Source of the DNA: Acidicapsa ligni
GTDB taxonomy: Bacteria; Acidobacteriota; Terriglobia; Terriglobales; Acidobacteriaceae
NCBI RefSeq assembly: GCF_025685655.1
Contig: NZ_JAGSYG010000004.1
Coordinates: forward strand, 62,001 to 126,000
Length of the DNA: 64,000 nt
Reading direction: 5' to 3'
Shown here: positions 32,922 through 42,881 of the stretch, one piece after another
Position numbering within the stretch: position 1 is the stretch's first letter
Layout: every line of letters begins with the position of its first letter
Notes under the pieces: model-generated
What the model was told of the DNA's origin: nothing
Seen by the model: the letters and a program-made list of their open reading frames with translations, nothing else
Databases searched by the model: none
Translations under genes and position numbers: made by a program

Positions 32922-35546
32922 ATGGCTATTCGTTGGGACAAACTTACTGTTAAATCGCAGGAAGCAATGCAGCAGGCAATTGGGCAGGCTACCGAACTTG
33001 GGAATCCTGAACTGCAGCCGGTGCATGTGCTGCTGGCGCTGATGGCTGACCGCGAAGGCGTGATTTTGCCGGTGCTGGAGAAGATTGGTGTTCCAACGGA
33101 GCGCCTGGAAAGTGAACTGCACGCCATTGAGGAGAAACTGCCTCGGGTGTCGGGTACGCAGGGGCAGCCGAACCTGTCGAACAAGCTGAACAAGGCTGTC
33201 GAACAGGCATTCAAAGAAGCTGCGAATTTCAAGGATGAGTACATCTCGACGGAACATTTGCTACTGGGACTGGCCCGCGAAAAGGGCGATCCAGCGGTGG
33301 ATGCGTTGTTGGGCGCAGGCGCGACGCATGACGCGATTCTGAAAGCGCTGACGGCGGTACGCGGGTCGCAGCGTGTGACGGATCAGAATCCTGAGGGCAA
33401 GTTCCAGGCGCTGGAAAAATACGCCAAGGACCTGACGGAGCTGGCGCGTCGCGGCAAGCTGGACCCGGTGATCGGGCGCGATGAGGAGATTCGTCGCGTG
33501 ATCCAGGTGCTGAGCCGGCGAACGAAGAACAATCCTGTGCTGATTGGCGAACCGGGCGTTGGTAAAACAGCTATCGTTGAAGGGCTGGCGCGGAGGATTG
33601 TTTCTGGCGATGTGCCGGACCTGCTGCGGGACAAGCGCGTGATCTCACTGGATCTCGGATCGATGCTGGCGGGCGCGAAGTTTCGTGGCGAGTTTGAGGA
33701 TCGTTTGAAGGCTGTGCTGCGGGAGATTGACGAGTCGGGCGGACAGATCATTCTGTTCATCGACGAGTTGCATACGCTGGTGGGCGCGGGCGCTGCGGAA
33801 GGCGCGATTGATGCCAGCAACATGATGAAGCCTGCCCTGGCGCGCGGAGAATTGCGGGCCATTGGTGCTACTACGCTGAATGAGTACCGCAAGTACATCG
33901 AGAAAGATACTGCGCTGGAACGGCGCTTCCAGATTGTGTATGTGGGCGAGCCGAATGTCGAGGACACGATTGCGATTTTGCGTGGACTTCGCGAGCGGTA
34001 TGAGGCGCATCACAATGTGCGCATCAAGGACTCGGCGATCGTGGCTGCGGCTACGTTGTCGCATCGTTATATTTCGGATCGCTTTTTGCCGGATAAGGCG
34101 ATTGATCTTGTCGATGAGGCTGCAGCTTCGTTGGCTATCCAGATCGGCAGTGTGCCTACGGAAGTGGACCAGTTGGAGCGTGAGGCCACGTCGCTTGAAA
34201 TTGAGCGAGCGGCTCTGAAGCGTGAGACGGATGCGAACAGCGTTGCGCGACTGGCGGTGATTGAACGCGAGCTATCCACATTGAAAGAGCAGATCAATGG
34301 ATTGCGGGCGCGATGGCAGCAGGAGCGTGGTGCGATCACGCGTATCAGCGAGTTGAAAAAGAACATGGAAGCGCTGCGCTTTGAAGCGGAAGAGCAGACG
34401 CGCAAGGGGCAACTCGATCGTGCGGCGCAGATTCAGTATGGTGACCTGCCACGCATGGAAGCTGAGCTGAAAGAGCTGAGTGCATTGCAGGATTCTGCTG
34501 CGGGGCACAATCGTTTGTTGAAGGAAGAAGTCGACGAGGAGGACATCGCCAGGATCATCAGTAAGTGGACGGGGATTCCTGTCTCGAAGATGTTGGAAGG
34601 CGAAGTGAAGAAGCTGGTGCAGATGGAAGGACGTCTGCGTGAGCGCGTGGTCGGGCAGGATGCTGCTTTGACGACTGTGGCAAATGCTATTCGTCGTTCT
34701 CGCGCTGGGCTGTCCGATCCAAAGAAGCCGATTGGCAGCTTCATTTTCCTTGGTCCGACGGGCGTGGGTAAGACGGAGACGGCTCGTGCCTTGGCTGAGT
34801 TCCTGTTTGACGATGAGCAGGCGATGGTGCGCATCGACATGAGCGAGTACATGGAGAAGCATGCTGTTGCACGGTTGATTGGCGCGCCTCCGGGGTATGT
34901 CGGTTATGACGAGGGCGGGCAGTTGACGGAGGCTGTGCGTCGCAGGCCTTACTCGGTAATTCTTTTCGATGAGATCGAGAAGGCGCATCCGGATGTGTTC
35001 AATGTGCTGCTGCAGGTGATGGATGACGGGCGATTGACGGATTCCAAGGGCCGTACTGTGGACTTCAAAAATGCAGTGTTGATCATGACTTCAAATCTGG
35101 GAGCGAATCTGCTCCAGCCTGAGTTGATCAAGACGGAGCATGATTACGATAAGGCTCAGGAGCAGGTGATGCGCGTGTTGCGCGAGCATTTCAGGCCGGA
35201 GTTTCTGAACCGTGTGGATGACATTGTTATCTACAAGCCGTTGGGTTCGGCGCAGATGCATCGCATTCTGGATATGCGTCTGGATGAGGTGCGCAAGCTG
35301 CTGGAAGGTCGGGCGATTTCGCTTGAGCTTACGGAGGCGGCGAGTCAGCTTATCCTCGCGACTGGGTTGGATGCGGCTTATGGTGCTCGTCCGTTGAAGA
35401 GGGCGCTGCAGCGGATGGTGCAGGATCCGCTGGCGATCAAGATACTGAACGGCGAGATCGAACATGGCTCGCACGTGCGGATCAACGTGGATCGCGAGAG
35501 CAACCATTTGAGCTTTGAAGTCATGGGCCGCGAGGCTATGGCGTAA
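32922..35546 (+). CDS. clpB: ATP-dependent chaperone ClpB (disaggregase)
   Basis: An 874-residue Hsp100 disaggregase. The N-terminal Clp_N domain covers residues 5-145. The first AAA+ ring has Walker A GEPGVGKT (about 208-215) and [20 protein letters not shown]. The coiled-coil M-domain (about 400-540) shows it is ClpB rather than ClpA/ClpC. The second ring has GPTGVGKT (about 611-618) and [20 protein letters not shown]. It resolves aggregates with DnaK, and here lies downstream of a small Hsp that typically co-aggregates with its substrates. Length is normal for the family. A terminator follows at 35571. Confidence 0.97.
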   Translation: MAIRWDKLTVKSQEAMQQAIGQATELGNPELQPVHVLLALMADREGVILPVLEKIGVPTERLESELHAIEEKLPRVSGTQGQPNLSNKLNKAVEQAFKEAANFKDEYISTEHLLLGLAREKGDPAVDALLGAGATHDAILKALTAVRGSQRVTDQNPEGKFQALEKYAKDLTELARRGKLDPVIGRDEEIRRVIQVLSRRTKNNPVLIGEPGVGKTAIVEGLARRIVSGDVPDLLRDKRVISLDLGSMLAGAKFRGEFEDRLKAVLREIDESGGQIILFIDELHTLVGAGAAEGAIDASNMMKPALARGELRAIGATTLNEYRKYIEKDTALERRFQIVYVGEPNVEDTIAILRGLRERYEAHHNVRIKDSAIVAAATLSHRYISDRFLPDKAIDLVDEAAASLAIQIGSVPTEVDQLEREATSLEIERAALKRETDANSVARLAVIERELSTLKEQINGLRARWQQERGAITRISELKKNMEALRFEAEEQTRKGQLDRAAQIQYGDLPRMEAELKELSALQDSAAGHNRLLKEEVDEEDIARIISKWTGIPVSKMLEGEVKKLVQMEGRLRERVVGQDAALTTVANAIRRSRAGLSDPKKPIGSFIFLGPTGVGKTETARALAEFLFDDEQAMVRIDMSEYMEKHAVARLIGAPPGYVGYDEGGQLTEAVRRRPYSVILFDEIEKAHPDVFNVLLQVMDDGRLTDSKGRTVDFKNAVLIMTSNLGANLLQPELIKTEHDYDKAQEQVMRVLREHFRPEFLNRVDDIVIYKPLGSAQMHRILDMRLDEVRKLLEGRAISLELTEAASQLILATGLDAAYGARPLKRALQRMVQDPLAIKILNGEIEHGSHVRINVDRESNHLSFEVMGREAMA

Positions 35547-35570
35547 AGCTTGATTGGTGCTGATACTTGA

Positions 35571-35599
35571 AGGGCCGGGCTTATGCCTGGCCCTTTTTT
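35571..35599 (+). terminator. Rho-independent terminator of clpB
   Basis: AGGGCCGGGC (35571-35580) pairs with GCCTGGCCCT (35585-35594) with one G-U pair and a TTAT loop, followed by six T. It lies 25 nt after the clpB stop. Confidence 0.9.
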
Positions 35600-35627
35600 C
35601 TTGCCCTAAAAACCTTGCTCTAAAAAC
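35600..35627 (+). repeat. 14-bp tandem duplication after the clpB terminator
   Basis: CTTGCCCTAAAAAC (35600-35613) and CTTGCTCTAAAAAC (35614-35627) differ at one base. They lie between the convergent clpB and prmC genes. Confidence 0.65.
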
Positions 35628-35659
35628 AAGGGAATTTGGGTGTCTGAACTGAGAGTGCT

Positions 35660-36511
35660 TTAGTTATGCTGGGCCACGGCTACGCGGAGAATGCCTTGAT
35701 AGTCCGGAATGAAATGGATCTCTTCGTAGTTGCTGGCTTTGAGTAATGCTTCGATGGCGGGTTGCTGGCCATAGCCGATTTCCATTACCAGCCAGCCGCC
35801 GGCGAGTAGCTGTGCTCTTGCATCGGGGATCAATCGTTTGTAGATTGCGAGGCCGTCTTCGCCTGCGAAGAGTGCCGAGTGCGGCTCGTGTTGGCGCACT
35901 TCGATGGAGAGCGAGTCGTGATCCAGCGATGGGATATAAGGCGGGTTGGAGGCGATGATGGAGAAGCGCTGCTGGGCGAGTGGTGTGAGCAGGTCGCCTT
36001 CGAGAAAGTTGATTCTGTCGGCGACTTGATTGTCGGCGGCGTTCTGGCGGGCTATCTTCAGTGCGGCATCGGAGAGGTCTGTTGCAGTGATTCGGGCGGT
36101 AGGCAGGGCGTGTGCCAGGGCTACCGCGATTGCTCCGGAGCCGGTGCCGATGTCTGCTATCTCTGGGTTGGAGAGGTCGTTTGCCAGGCGTAATACTTCT
36201 TCGACCAGGTGCTCTGTCTCTGGTCTTGGGATGAGAACGCCAGGTGCGACGGTGAAGGATAGCCCGAAGAATTCTGCCTTGCCGAGAATGTATTGGAGGG
36301 GTTCGCCTGCTTTGCGGCGGGCTATCCATTCGTTCAGGATGGCGGTGTTGGTGGCCGAAATTTCATCGTCCCAATGGGCGAGGAGCCATGCGCGGTTTTG
36401 TTGCAGAAGATGCAGTAAAAGTGTCTCCGCATCCAGACGGGCGCGGTCTGGATGCGGGCTAGTCAGTAACTGAGCCTCGGCTTGAGAGACTGACTGACGC
36501 AGCGTTTGCAT
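35660..36511 (-). CDS. prmC: Release-factor glutamine methyltransferase PrmC
   Basis: A 283-residue SAM-dependent methyltransferase that methylates the GGQ glutamine of peptide release factors. An N-terminal helical domain (1-90) carries the substrate-recognition GEPLQYILGKAEFFGLSF. Motif I IADIGTGSGAIAVALA is at about 118-133, and the catalytic NPPY at 189-192. It starts within the stop codon of prfA (TAATG overlap), so enzyme and substrate are translationally coupled, as in many bacteria. Confidence 0.96.
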   Translation of the reverse strand: MQTLRQSVSQAEAQLLTSPHPDRARLDAETLLLHLLQQNRAWLLAHWDDEISATNTAILNEWIARRKAGEPLQYILGKAEFFGLSFTVAPGVLIPRPETEHLVEEVLRLANDLSNPEIADIGTGSGAIAVALAHALPTARITATDLSDAALKIARQNAADNQVADRINFLEGDLLTPLAQQRFSIIASNPPYIPSLDHDSLSIEVRQHEPHSALFAGEDGLAIYKRLIPDARAQLLAGGWLVMEIGYGQQPAIEALLKASNYEEIHFIPDYQGILRVAVAQHN

Positions 36512-37587
36512 TACGCGGCCTGGGCGGAGTCGGCTTTGAGTTGCTCGGCCTGATAATGGCTGATCAGTGCATCGACGATGGATTGCAGGCGCCCTTCCAT
36601 GATGAGGTCAAGCTGGTGCAGGGTAAGGCCGATGCGGTGATCGGTGAGGCGGTTCTGGGGGAAGTTATAGGTGCGGATTTTTTCGCTGCGATCACCGGAG
36701 CCTACCTGCTGTTTGCGCTCTTTGGCGAGGGCGTCATGCTGCCTCTGCATTTCGACTTCGTAGAGGCGGGAGCGGAGGACGCGCATGGCCTTTTCGCGAT
36801 TTTTGATCTGCGATTTTTCGTCCTGGCAACTTACAACTGTGTTGGTGGGGAGATGCGTGATGCGGATCGCGGAGTAAGTCGTATTGACGGACTGTCCACC
36901 AGGGCCGGAGGAGCAGAAGGTGTCGATGCGGAGGTCTTTGGCTTCGACCTTGACGTCGACTTCTTCGGCCTCAGGGAGCACGGCTACTGTGATGGCTGAG
37001 GTATGCACGCGGCCTTGTGTTTCGGTGGCGGGGACGCGTTGTACGCGATGAACTCCGCTCTCGTATTTCATCTGCGAGTAAACGCGGTTGCCTTCGATGA
37101 GGGCGATAACTTCCTTGAGGCCGCCTACGGCTGACTCAGAGGAGGAGAGAATTTCAATCTTCCAGCGATGCTGTTCGGCGAAGCGCTGGTACATGCGGAA
37201 GACCTCGGCTACGAAGAGCGAGGCTTCATCGCCGCCGGTGCCTGCGCGGATTTCGACGATGACGTTCTTCTCGTCGTTGGGATCTTTGGGTAACAGCATG
37301 ATTTTGAGCTCGGCCTCGATCTCTTCAAGGCGTGGCTCGAGCGCGAGCAACTCTTCGGTTGCCATGGCGCGGATTTCTTCGTCGACTTCCTGGAGCATGA
37401 GACGCGCTTCCGCGATGCCCTGGCTGACGCGGGTGTATTCGCGGAACTTCTCGACCTGGTCTTCGAGGTCGCGATGAGCCTTTGAGGTCTTGTGATACGC
37501 TTCGCGGTCGTTCTGGATCTCCGGCAATGCGAGCTGCTCGCCAAGTGCCAGGTAGCGATCCTGCATCTGTTCTAGACGGTCAAACAT
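36511..37587 (-). CDS. prfA: Peptide chain release factor 1
   Basis: A 358-residue class-I release factor recognising UAA and UAG. The anticodon-like PxT motif is PAT at 186-188 ([18 protein letters not shown]), which distinguishes RF1 from RF2. The peptidyl-tRNA hydrolysis motif GGQ is at 230-232 within [21 protein letters not shown]-terminal and C-terminal domains are full length. ATG at 37587 with a weak purine-rich site. It forms a two-gene operon with prmC. Confidence 0.97.
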   Translation of the reverse strand: MFDRLEQMQDRYLALGEQLALPEIQNDREAYHKTSKAHRDLEDQVEKFREYTRVSQGIAEARLMLQEVDEEIRAMATEELLALEPRLEEIEAELKIMLLPKDPNDEKNVIVEIRAGTGGDEASLFVAEVFRMYQRFAEQHRWKIEILSSSESAVGGLKEVIALIEGNRVYSQMKYESGVHRVQRVPATETQGRVHTSAITVAVLPEAEEVDVKVEAKDLRIDTFCSSGPGGQSVNTTYSAIRITHLPTNTVVSCQDEKSQIKNREKAMRVLRSRLYEVEMQRQHDALAKERKQQVGSGDRSEKIRTYNFPQNRLTDHRIGLTLHQLDLIMEGRLQSIVDALISHYQAEQLKADSAQAA

Positions 37588-37879
37588 GGGTCACTCTCGT
37601 ATTTCTTGGCCACTTGTGCGACTATCGGCCGCGATGTGGCTCACTCTGCTTAAAGTTCGATGATTGGATTGGGAAATTGGGCGCAGCACAAGATAGGCGG
37701 CGGGAGCCGCTAGAGAAGCGCCGGGATGGGCTGGTGGAGAGCCATCGGTCTCCTTTATTTTAGCTCAAAAATGGATTGACGATTTCAATTCCGTCGATTC
37801 TACGGTCGGATTTCATCTCCAGCCGTTCGAGTTTCCTGTTTCTGAAATCTAGTGAAGCCTGGCAAAATTTAAGGATGCG

Positions 37880-40015
37880 TTACTTCACGATGGGCAGCAC
37901 TAGCTGAGATTTGTGTTTTTCGTCCGAATACACGGTTACGGTCGCTGGTCTATAGTCCTCAGGTTTAGCGGTCATGATGTTGGCGACGAAGGTTTGCGGG
38001 TTGCGGTCGTAGAGCGGGAACCAAGTACTTTGGATCTCCACGATTAGCGTGTGGCCTTTTTTGAAGACGTGATCTATGTCGTGCAGGCTCCACTGGAATT
38101 CATTGACTTCGCCGGGTTTCAGCGCGTTTGGCTTATCAAATCCTGTACGGTAGCGGCCGCGGAAAATTTCCATGTTGGTCATGAGTTGAAAGCCGCGCAT
38201 GGTGGGATCGGGGTCGTCGTCGGGATACTGGTCGATGAGCTTGGCTACGAAGTCTCCATCGCTTCCGGTGGTGGAGGCGAAGATGTCGGCGATTACTTCG
38301 CCAGTGATGGTCAGGTCATGATCGAGGACTGGCAGCTTCCAGACGGCGACGTCTTTTCTATCGGTTGCGAAACGCTGGTCTTCGAGCATCCATGTGTACC
38401 ATTTGGAGCCGGAACCGTAGGTCGGCTGGATAGGGCGGTGGCGGTAAGGAACGGGATTGGCGGGGTCGGAGAGGTAGCTTATTTTGCCTGGGGTGCAGGG
38501 CGATCCGGCGGCTATGACTCCGGTGCCGCTGAGGCAGAAGCTGGTCTTCGTCGCGTCGGCGGGAGGGAAGTGGGCGTAGCGCTTCCAGGTGTTCGATCCG
38601 GTCTGGAAGCTGGCGGTATCTTCAAGATCGAAACCGGGCTCGTCTTTCAGGTAGTGTGCGAAGAATTTGGCTTCGATCTGGGAGCGATATTCGTTGCCGA
38701 TGGATTGGCCGTACTGAAGCGCGCCGAGATGCCGCGATGAGGACGACCATGATCCATGACGCCAGGGGCCGAGGACGAGGAAGTTCTTGTGATCGGTATC
38801 GTGGGGTTCGAGGCTGGCGTATTCCTCCTGTGGGCCATACATGTCTTCCTGATCGTAGTAGCCGCCGACGGTGAGGGTGGGGACGGTCACCTGGGTAAGG
38901 TGGTATTCGACGCCGCGAGAGTGCCAGAAGCTATCGTAGGCGGGGTGTTCGAGGAAGGCCTGCCAGGTGGGCAGTTTTTCTTTCACACCAGACTGCCGGA
39001 TGTCTTCAATGAGCGAGCCGCGATGGAGGAAGTAGTCGTAGCCATCCAGCGTCTTGCCGTTGGCGTCTTTGTACTCCACGTCGGTCATTTCTTTGCTGGA
39101 TTCGAGACTGTAGGCGTAGTCGTAACCATAGGTCTGGCGAAAGGCGCCGTTGTGAAAGAAATCGTCACCTTTCCAGACATCGATCATGGGCGCTTGTGGC
39201 GAGATAGCTTTGACGGCTGGATGGGGGTCGATGCCGGCCATCATGGATAGAAAGCCGGGATAGCTGGTGCCGATTACGCCTACGCGGCCGTTGTTATTGG
39301 GGATGTTCTTCAGCAGCCACGCGATGGTGTCGTAAGTATCCGTGCTTTCGTCAATGGCCTTGGGATCGTGGTGGTCGGCGAGAGGGCGCATCATTTTGAA
39401 TTCGCCCTCGGACTTGAAGCGGCCGCGGATATCTGCGCCGACGTAGATGTAGCCTGCACGTGCCAGTTCTGGCCGCTGAGCAAAAAAGCTGGCTTCGGTG
39501 GAGTCATCCACACCGTAGGGGGTGCGCTGCATCAGGAATGGAACGGGAGTGGAGATATCTGTCGGCGTGAGGATAACGACATGCAGCTTGACTCCATCGC
39601 GCATGGGAATCATCTCTTCTCGGCGATCGTAGTGGTGGAAGAGATGATGCACGGCGTCACCGGTGCGGGTGAGCGTTGCGTCGAGGTCGCCATGCGTGCT
39701 GATGGTGAGTGTTCCGGCGCTGGCAGAGGGGGTAAAACGGTAGGTAATTTGAGGATTGCGAGAGGTGAACTCTGAGGCAGACAGGGCTGTAAGGGCGGAC
39801 GGGATGCGCCGCTCGCTCTCGATGTAGAGCTTGCCGTCCTTTGCGTAGAAGCTCAGCGGAGTGTCTGGCTCAGTGGAGTCGGTATATTCGCCGGAGACGG
39901 CATCAAGCTGCGACGCGGTGAGCGTTACAGGGGAAGACTGAGTCGTTTGCGCCAGGGTTGGCAACGAGACTGCGGCAAAGAGAAGAGAAGTTGAGACCAG
40001 CCAATTCTGAAGCAA
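37880..40015 (-). CDS. Secreted CocE/NonD-family hydrolase (X-Pro dipeptidyl-peptidase-like)
   Basis: A 711-residue exported serine hydrolase. A signal peptide (WLVSTSLLFAAVSLPTLAQT) is followed by a roughly 100-residue extra domain (ASQLDAVSGEYTD..., DUF3471-like). The catalytic alpha/beta-hydrolase part opens with REEMIPMRDGVKLHVVILTP, with the nucleophile elbow GVIGTSYPGFLSMMAG around residue 250. A C-terminal jelly-roll domain of the X-Pro peptidase type covers the last 220 residues. The group includes cocaine esterase, alpha-amino-acid ester hydrolases and glutaryl-7-ACA acylases. The frame begins with GTG at 40021, but GGAGG is only correctly spaced (6 nt) for the TTG at 40015. Confidence 0.9.
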   Translation of the reverse strand: MLQNWLVSTSLLFAAVSLPTLAQTTQSSPVTLTASQLDAVSGEYTDSTEPDTPLSFYAKDGKLYIESERRIPSALTALSASEFTSRNPQITYRFTPSASAGTLTISTHGDLDATLTRTGDAVHHLFHHYDRREEMIPMRDGVKLHVVILTPTDISTPVPFLMQRTPYGVDDSTEASFFAQRPELARAGYIYVGADIRGRFKSEGEFKMMRPLADHHDPKAIDESTDTYDTIAWLLKNIPNNNGRVGVIGTSYPGFLSMMAGIDPHPAVKAISPQAPMIDVWKGDDFFHNGAFRQTYGYDYAYSLESSKEMTDVEYKDANGKTLDGYDYFLHRGSLIEDIRQSGVKEKLPTWQAFLEHPAYDSFWHSRGVEYHLTQVTVPTLTVGGYYDQEDMYGPQEEYASLEPHDTDHKNFLVLGPWRHGSWSSSSRHLGALQYGQSIGNEYRSQIEAKFFAHYLKDEPGFDLEDTASFQTGSNTWKRYAHFPPADATKTSFCLSGTGVIAAGSPCTPGKISYLSDPANPVPYRHRPIQPTYGSGSKWYTWMLEDQRFATDRKDVAVWKLPVLDHDLTITGEVIADIFASTTGSDGDFVAKLIDQYPDDDPDPTMRGFQLMTNMEIFRGRYRTGFDKPNALKPGEVNEFQWSLHDIDHVFKKGHTLIVEIQSTWFPLYDRNPQTFVANIMTAKPEDYRPATVTVYSDEKHKSQLVLPIVK

Positions 40016-40080
40016 AAGCACCCTCCGGATCAGGGGTCAGATTAGCATGCTGGAAAGCGAGTGGATTGATTCGCTCTTGC

Positions 40081-41037
40081 TTAGTGCGAGTGACCGGCGT
40101 GGCTGTGGGCATGATCGTGGCCGGAGTCTGCGGCCATCTCATTGACGGGTACAACGCATCCGTGGGTGACTTCGCAGCCGTCGCACTCGAACTGGATGGT
40201 GGTGTGGTGAATATGGAACTTATCCTTGGCCAGGGCATTGATCTTAAGCAGGATGCAGTTGCTCTCCGAGGGCGGAATGTCGTTGATCTGTATATGGCAG
40301 GCGAGCGCATGGGATTGTGATCCGAGGCTCCAGACATGCAGGTCATGCACGTTGATCACGCCTTCAATTGCTTCCATTCCTGAACTGATTTGCCCGAGCG
40401 TAAGTCCTCGCGGCGTTCCTTCGAGAAGGATGTTCATGGTTTCGCGAACGATATCGACTGAGCTCCAGAGGATGAGCGCGGCAATGATGAGCGATAGGAC
40501 GGGATCGATCCAGTTCTGGCCGGTAAGCAGGATACCGACGCCACCTGCGATGACTGCGGCGGTGGAGAGCGTATCTCCTGCCATGTGGACGAAGGCGCTG
40601 CGCATGTTGACGTCGCGGGCCACGCTCCAGAGCAGGGCGGCGATTACGCCGTTCATGATGACGCCAGCGGCGGCAACCCACATCATGAGCCGTGGCTGGA
40701 CTACGACTGGCGCGCTCAGGCGATGGACTGCTTCGATTGCAATCCAGAGCGCGATCACGATCAACGTGGCCGCGTTCAAAAACGCTACGAGAACGCCTGC
40801 GCGCTGGTAGCCAAAGGTCTTGCGGGAGTTCGGTGGGCGGCTCTGGAAATAGACCGCGACAAACGACAGAGCGAGTGCGAGAAAGTCGGACATGTTGTGC
40901 CCGGCTTCTGATAGCAGGGCCAGGGAATGCGCCCGCAGCCCGGCAAGCAGTGTGAGCGCAACGTAGGCCAGGGTGGCCAGCATGGAGATCCAGAGGATCC
41001 TGCCCATTTTTCCCGACGGTGTGGCGTGGACATGCAC
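40081..41037 (-). CDS. Cation diffusion facilitator (zinc/cobalt/cadmium exporter)
   Basis: A 318-residue metal/proton antiporter of the CDF family (CzcD-like) with six membrane helices in the first 210 residues. Helix 2 has the metal-site pattern LLSEAGHNMSDFLALALSFV (H-x3-D), and helix 5 AFVHMAGDTLSTAAVI (H-x3-D). A cytoplasmic ferredoxin-like domain follows (INVHDLHVWSLGSQSHALAC) and a His-rich end (HDHAHSHAGHSH) for zinc binding. The start is a GTG at 41037 with no strong Shine-Dalgarno, so it could be further inside. It is monocistronic and divergent from the dienelactone hydrolase gene. Confidence 0.93.
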   Translation of the reverse strand: MHVHATPSGKMGRILWISMLATLAYVALTLLAGLRAHSLALLSEAGHNMSDFLALALSFVAVYFQSRPPNSRKTFGYQRAGVLVAFLNAATLIVIALWIAIEAVHRLSAPVVVQPRLMMWVAAAGVIMNGVIAALLWSVARDVNMRSAFVHMAGDTLSTAAVIAGGVGILLTGQNWIDPVLSLIIAALILWSSVDIVRETMNILLEGTPRGLTLGQISSGMEAIEGVINVHDLHVWSLGSQSHALACHIQINDIPPSESNCILLKINALAKDKFHIHHTTIQFECDGCEVTHGCVVPVNEMAADSGHDHAHSHAGHSH

Positions 41038-41155
41038 ATGCTCAGTGTATGCGCCCCGTGAGACAAGGGCAAAGTTATCGCGGCGTTGGCGCTGGACAGA
41101 GCCCCAGGTGGTCTTCGTTAAGTTGAAACAAATCTGCGAGAGAATACGTCTGCGA

Positions 41156-41233
41156 GCAGGTAGAACCAGTAGGTAGGACTAGTAGGTAAAACTAGCAAAT
41201 AGAACCAGCTAGTAAGACTAACAAGTAGAACGA
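41156..41233 (+). repeat. 13-bp tandem repeat, six units, in the dienelactone hydrolase leader
   Basis: Six consecutive 13-nt units (boundaries 41156, 41169, 41182, 41195, 41208, 41221) follow a consensus close to GTAGGTAGAACTA. The most alike are units 2 and 3 (11 of 13). The array ends directly before the AAGGAG Shine-Dalgarno of the next gene, so it lies in its leader or promoter. Confidence 0.85.
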
Positions 41234-41244
41234 AGGAGAATATT

Positions 41245-41940
41245 TTGTCAGAAATGATTCAGATCAAGAGTGAAGCAGCAGATGGATTCGAGTTCGGTGC
41301 GCTACATGCGCAGCCGGTTGGAGAGCGCCGGGGTGGCGTGATCGTTATCCAGGAGATTTTCGGAATCGATCACTATATTAGCGAAGATGTAAGCCGCTGG
41401 GCGAAGCTGGGCTTCGAAGTCCTCGCGCCCTCGATGTTCGATCGGCAGAAACGAGGTTTTGTCGCGGAGCATGATTCTGCCGGCCTGACGGAAGGTGTGA
41501 GTCTGCACGGCCAGGCCAAAGTGGAAGATGCATTGGCCGATCTTGCTGCGTGTATCGCTTACCTTGCGCCACGCGGGCCGGTTTTCATCACTGGCTATTG
41601 CTATGGCGGAAGCATGGGATGGCAGGCGGCGGCACGGCTTGACGGTATTGCCGCGGTTTCCAGCTACTACGGCGGTATGATCGCGCAATTTGTCGATCTT
41701 GCACCTAAATGCCCGATCATCTGCCACTTTGGCCGGAAAGATCCGCATATTCCTGCCGACGGCATTGCTGCTGCGATCCATGCAGCGCAGCCGGGTGTTC
41801 CGGTCTACATATACGAAAATTCAGGGCATGGTTTCAACAACGATGGTCGCCCGGATTCCGATCCCACGGACGCGGCGTTGGCTCGCAAGCGCACCCTGGA
41901 GTTTTTCGTGGCAAACGGAGCGAATAACGGGGCGAAGTAA
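41245..41940 (+). CDS. Dienelactone hydrolase family protein
   Basis: A 231-residue cytoplasmic alpha/beta hydrolase. It has the dienelactone hydrolase features VIVIQEIFGIDHYISEDVSR and the cysteine nucleophile elbow GYCYGGS with Cys119, plus Asp in GRKDPHIP and His in SGHGFNN. The archetype opens 4-carboxymethylenebut-2-en-4-olide in chlorocatechol breakdown, but many members act on other esters, so the substrate is open. The start is TTG at 41245, ideally spaced from AAGGAG (6 nt); an ATG three codons later is poorly spaced. A six-unit tandem repeat lies just upstream. Single-gene transcript by position. Confidence 0.92.
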   Translation: MSEMIQIKSEAADGFEFGALHAQPVGERRGGVIVIQEIFGIDHYISEDVSRWAKLGFEVLAPSMFDRQKRGFVAEHDSAGLTEGVSLHGQAKVEDALADLAACIAYLAPRGPVFITGYCYGGSMGWQAAARLDGIAAVSSYYGGMIAQFVDLAPKCPIICHFGRKDPHIPADGIAAAIHAAQPGVPVYIYENSGHGFNNDGRPDSDPTDAALARKRTLEFFVANGANNGAK

Positions 41941-41978
41941 AGCAATAGGCAACCATTCTGCATGACTAGCCGGGTAGA

Positions 41979-42446
41979 TTAGCCGACCTGGTGGCTGCGA
42001 TGGTTGAACTCATCCTGAAGCGGGGACCAGATGTCGGGTAACCCTTCGCGCAATCCGCTCCACCGCTCGGCAACCAGGATGCTGTTTTCCGGGCTGCCGG
42101 GCTGGTAGCGGATGGAGCAGGGCATGCCGAGCTTGACCTGGGCGGGGTCGAGAATTTCGCGCAGAGGGGTGATGTCCTGCGAGCACTCGTAAATGACCCC
42201 GGAGATCTCGTAACCGTAGAGAAGCATGTCGCGCGTAGTGCCGTCTTCGGCGGTTACCTGGAAGCCGTCGAGCAGGGATCCGTCGACGATGCGACCGTAG
42301 CTGGCGAGTACCTGCCGTCGCTCATACTCCAGCTCATCGGCAGAGTGCCGGTTGCGTTTGAGCCACCAGAGCCCACCTGCCGCTGCCAGTGCAATGCCAG
42401 CTGCCACCGCCGCAATCTGCCATTCGCGAACTGAAATCTGAACCAT
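41979..42446 (-). CDS. Single-pass membrane protein of unknown function
   Basis: A 155-residue protein with one N-terminal membrane helix (about residues 9-28: WQIAAVAAGIALAAAGGLWW) and a soluble C-terminal domain (about 40-150). That domain contains YGRIVDGSLLDGFQVTAEDG and CSQDITPLREILDPAQVKLG, suggesting a small beta-rich fold. I do not recognise the family. The frame extends to 42560, but the ATG at 42446 gives a normal signal-anchor. The Shine-Dalgarno is weak. It converges on the dienelactone hydrolase gene. Confidence 0.7.
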   Translation of the reverse strand: MVQISVREWQIAAVAAGIALAAAGGLWWLKRNRHSADELEYERRQVLASYGRIVDGSLLDGFQVTAEDGTTRDMLLYGYEISGVIYECSQDITPLREILDPAQVKLGMPCSIRYQPGSPENSILVAERWSGLREGLPDIWSPLQDEFNHRSHQVG

Positions 42447-42881
42447 GATGAATGGGCGAGCCCCGGACCGCCCGTTCAGAGAATACCGCAGCATCCCATT
42501 CTGAGGGGAGCTGCAAAAGTTGCATTGCAAGTCATTGGCCGATCGGAGCGGATTGCGCATCGAGGCGGTGAGCGCTTAGCTCTGTGCAGCACTTTCAAGA
42601 TTGCTGCCATGATTGAGGTTGAGATTGCGGCCACGGGGCTGGTGTTGCAGCGTGTCGCAAAAGGGCTGGAGCAACTGGAACGGCTTGAGCAAATGCAGCA
42701 ATGAAGCACTTTCAATCATAGCGATCTTGTTACTTAGTCGCCGATGGCGGAGCAGCAGATCCGTTCCAAAGCGTCTGAGGCAAGCTGCAGATGCCGCCTT
42801 TATCTGCGCTATACTGAAGGTTGCGTGTCTTTTGAGCCCTGTCTGAATAGAGGGCTGAAGGCAGGCAAGAAGGATAGTTTC
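42447..42881. other. Intergenic region upstream of hslV
   Basis: A 435-nt stretch. The sequence AGCACTTTCAA occurs at 42588-42598 and again at 42705-42715, flanking a 31-codon frame (42609-42704) without a Shine-Dalgarno. A TATACT at 42810-42815 could be the -10 element for hslVU, but no matching -35 is clear. Nothing else is recognised. Confidence 0.4.

Noticed and set aside
41156..41233. CRISPR array
   Set aside because: The 13-nt units are directly adjacent with no spacers, and no cas gene is in the window.
42609..42704. 31-codon open frame flanked by direct repeats upstream of hslV
   Set aside because: It has no Shine-Dalgarno and is too short to judge; the 11-bp flanking repeats may be chance.
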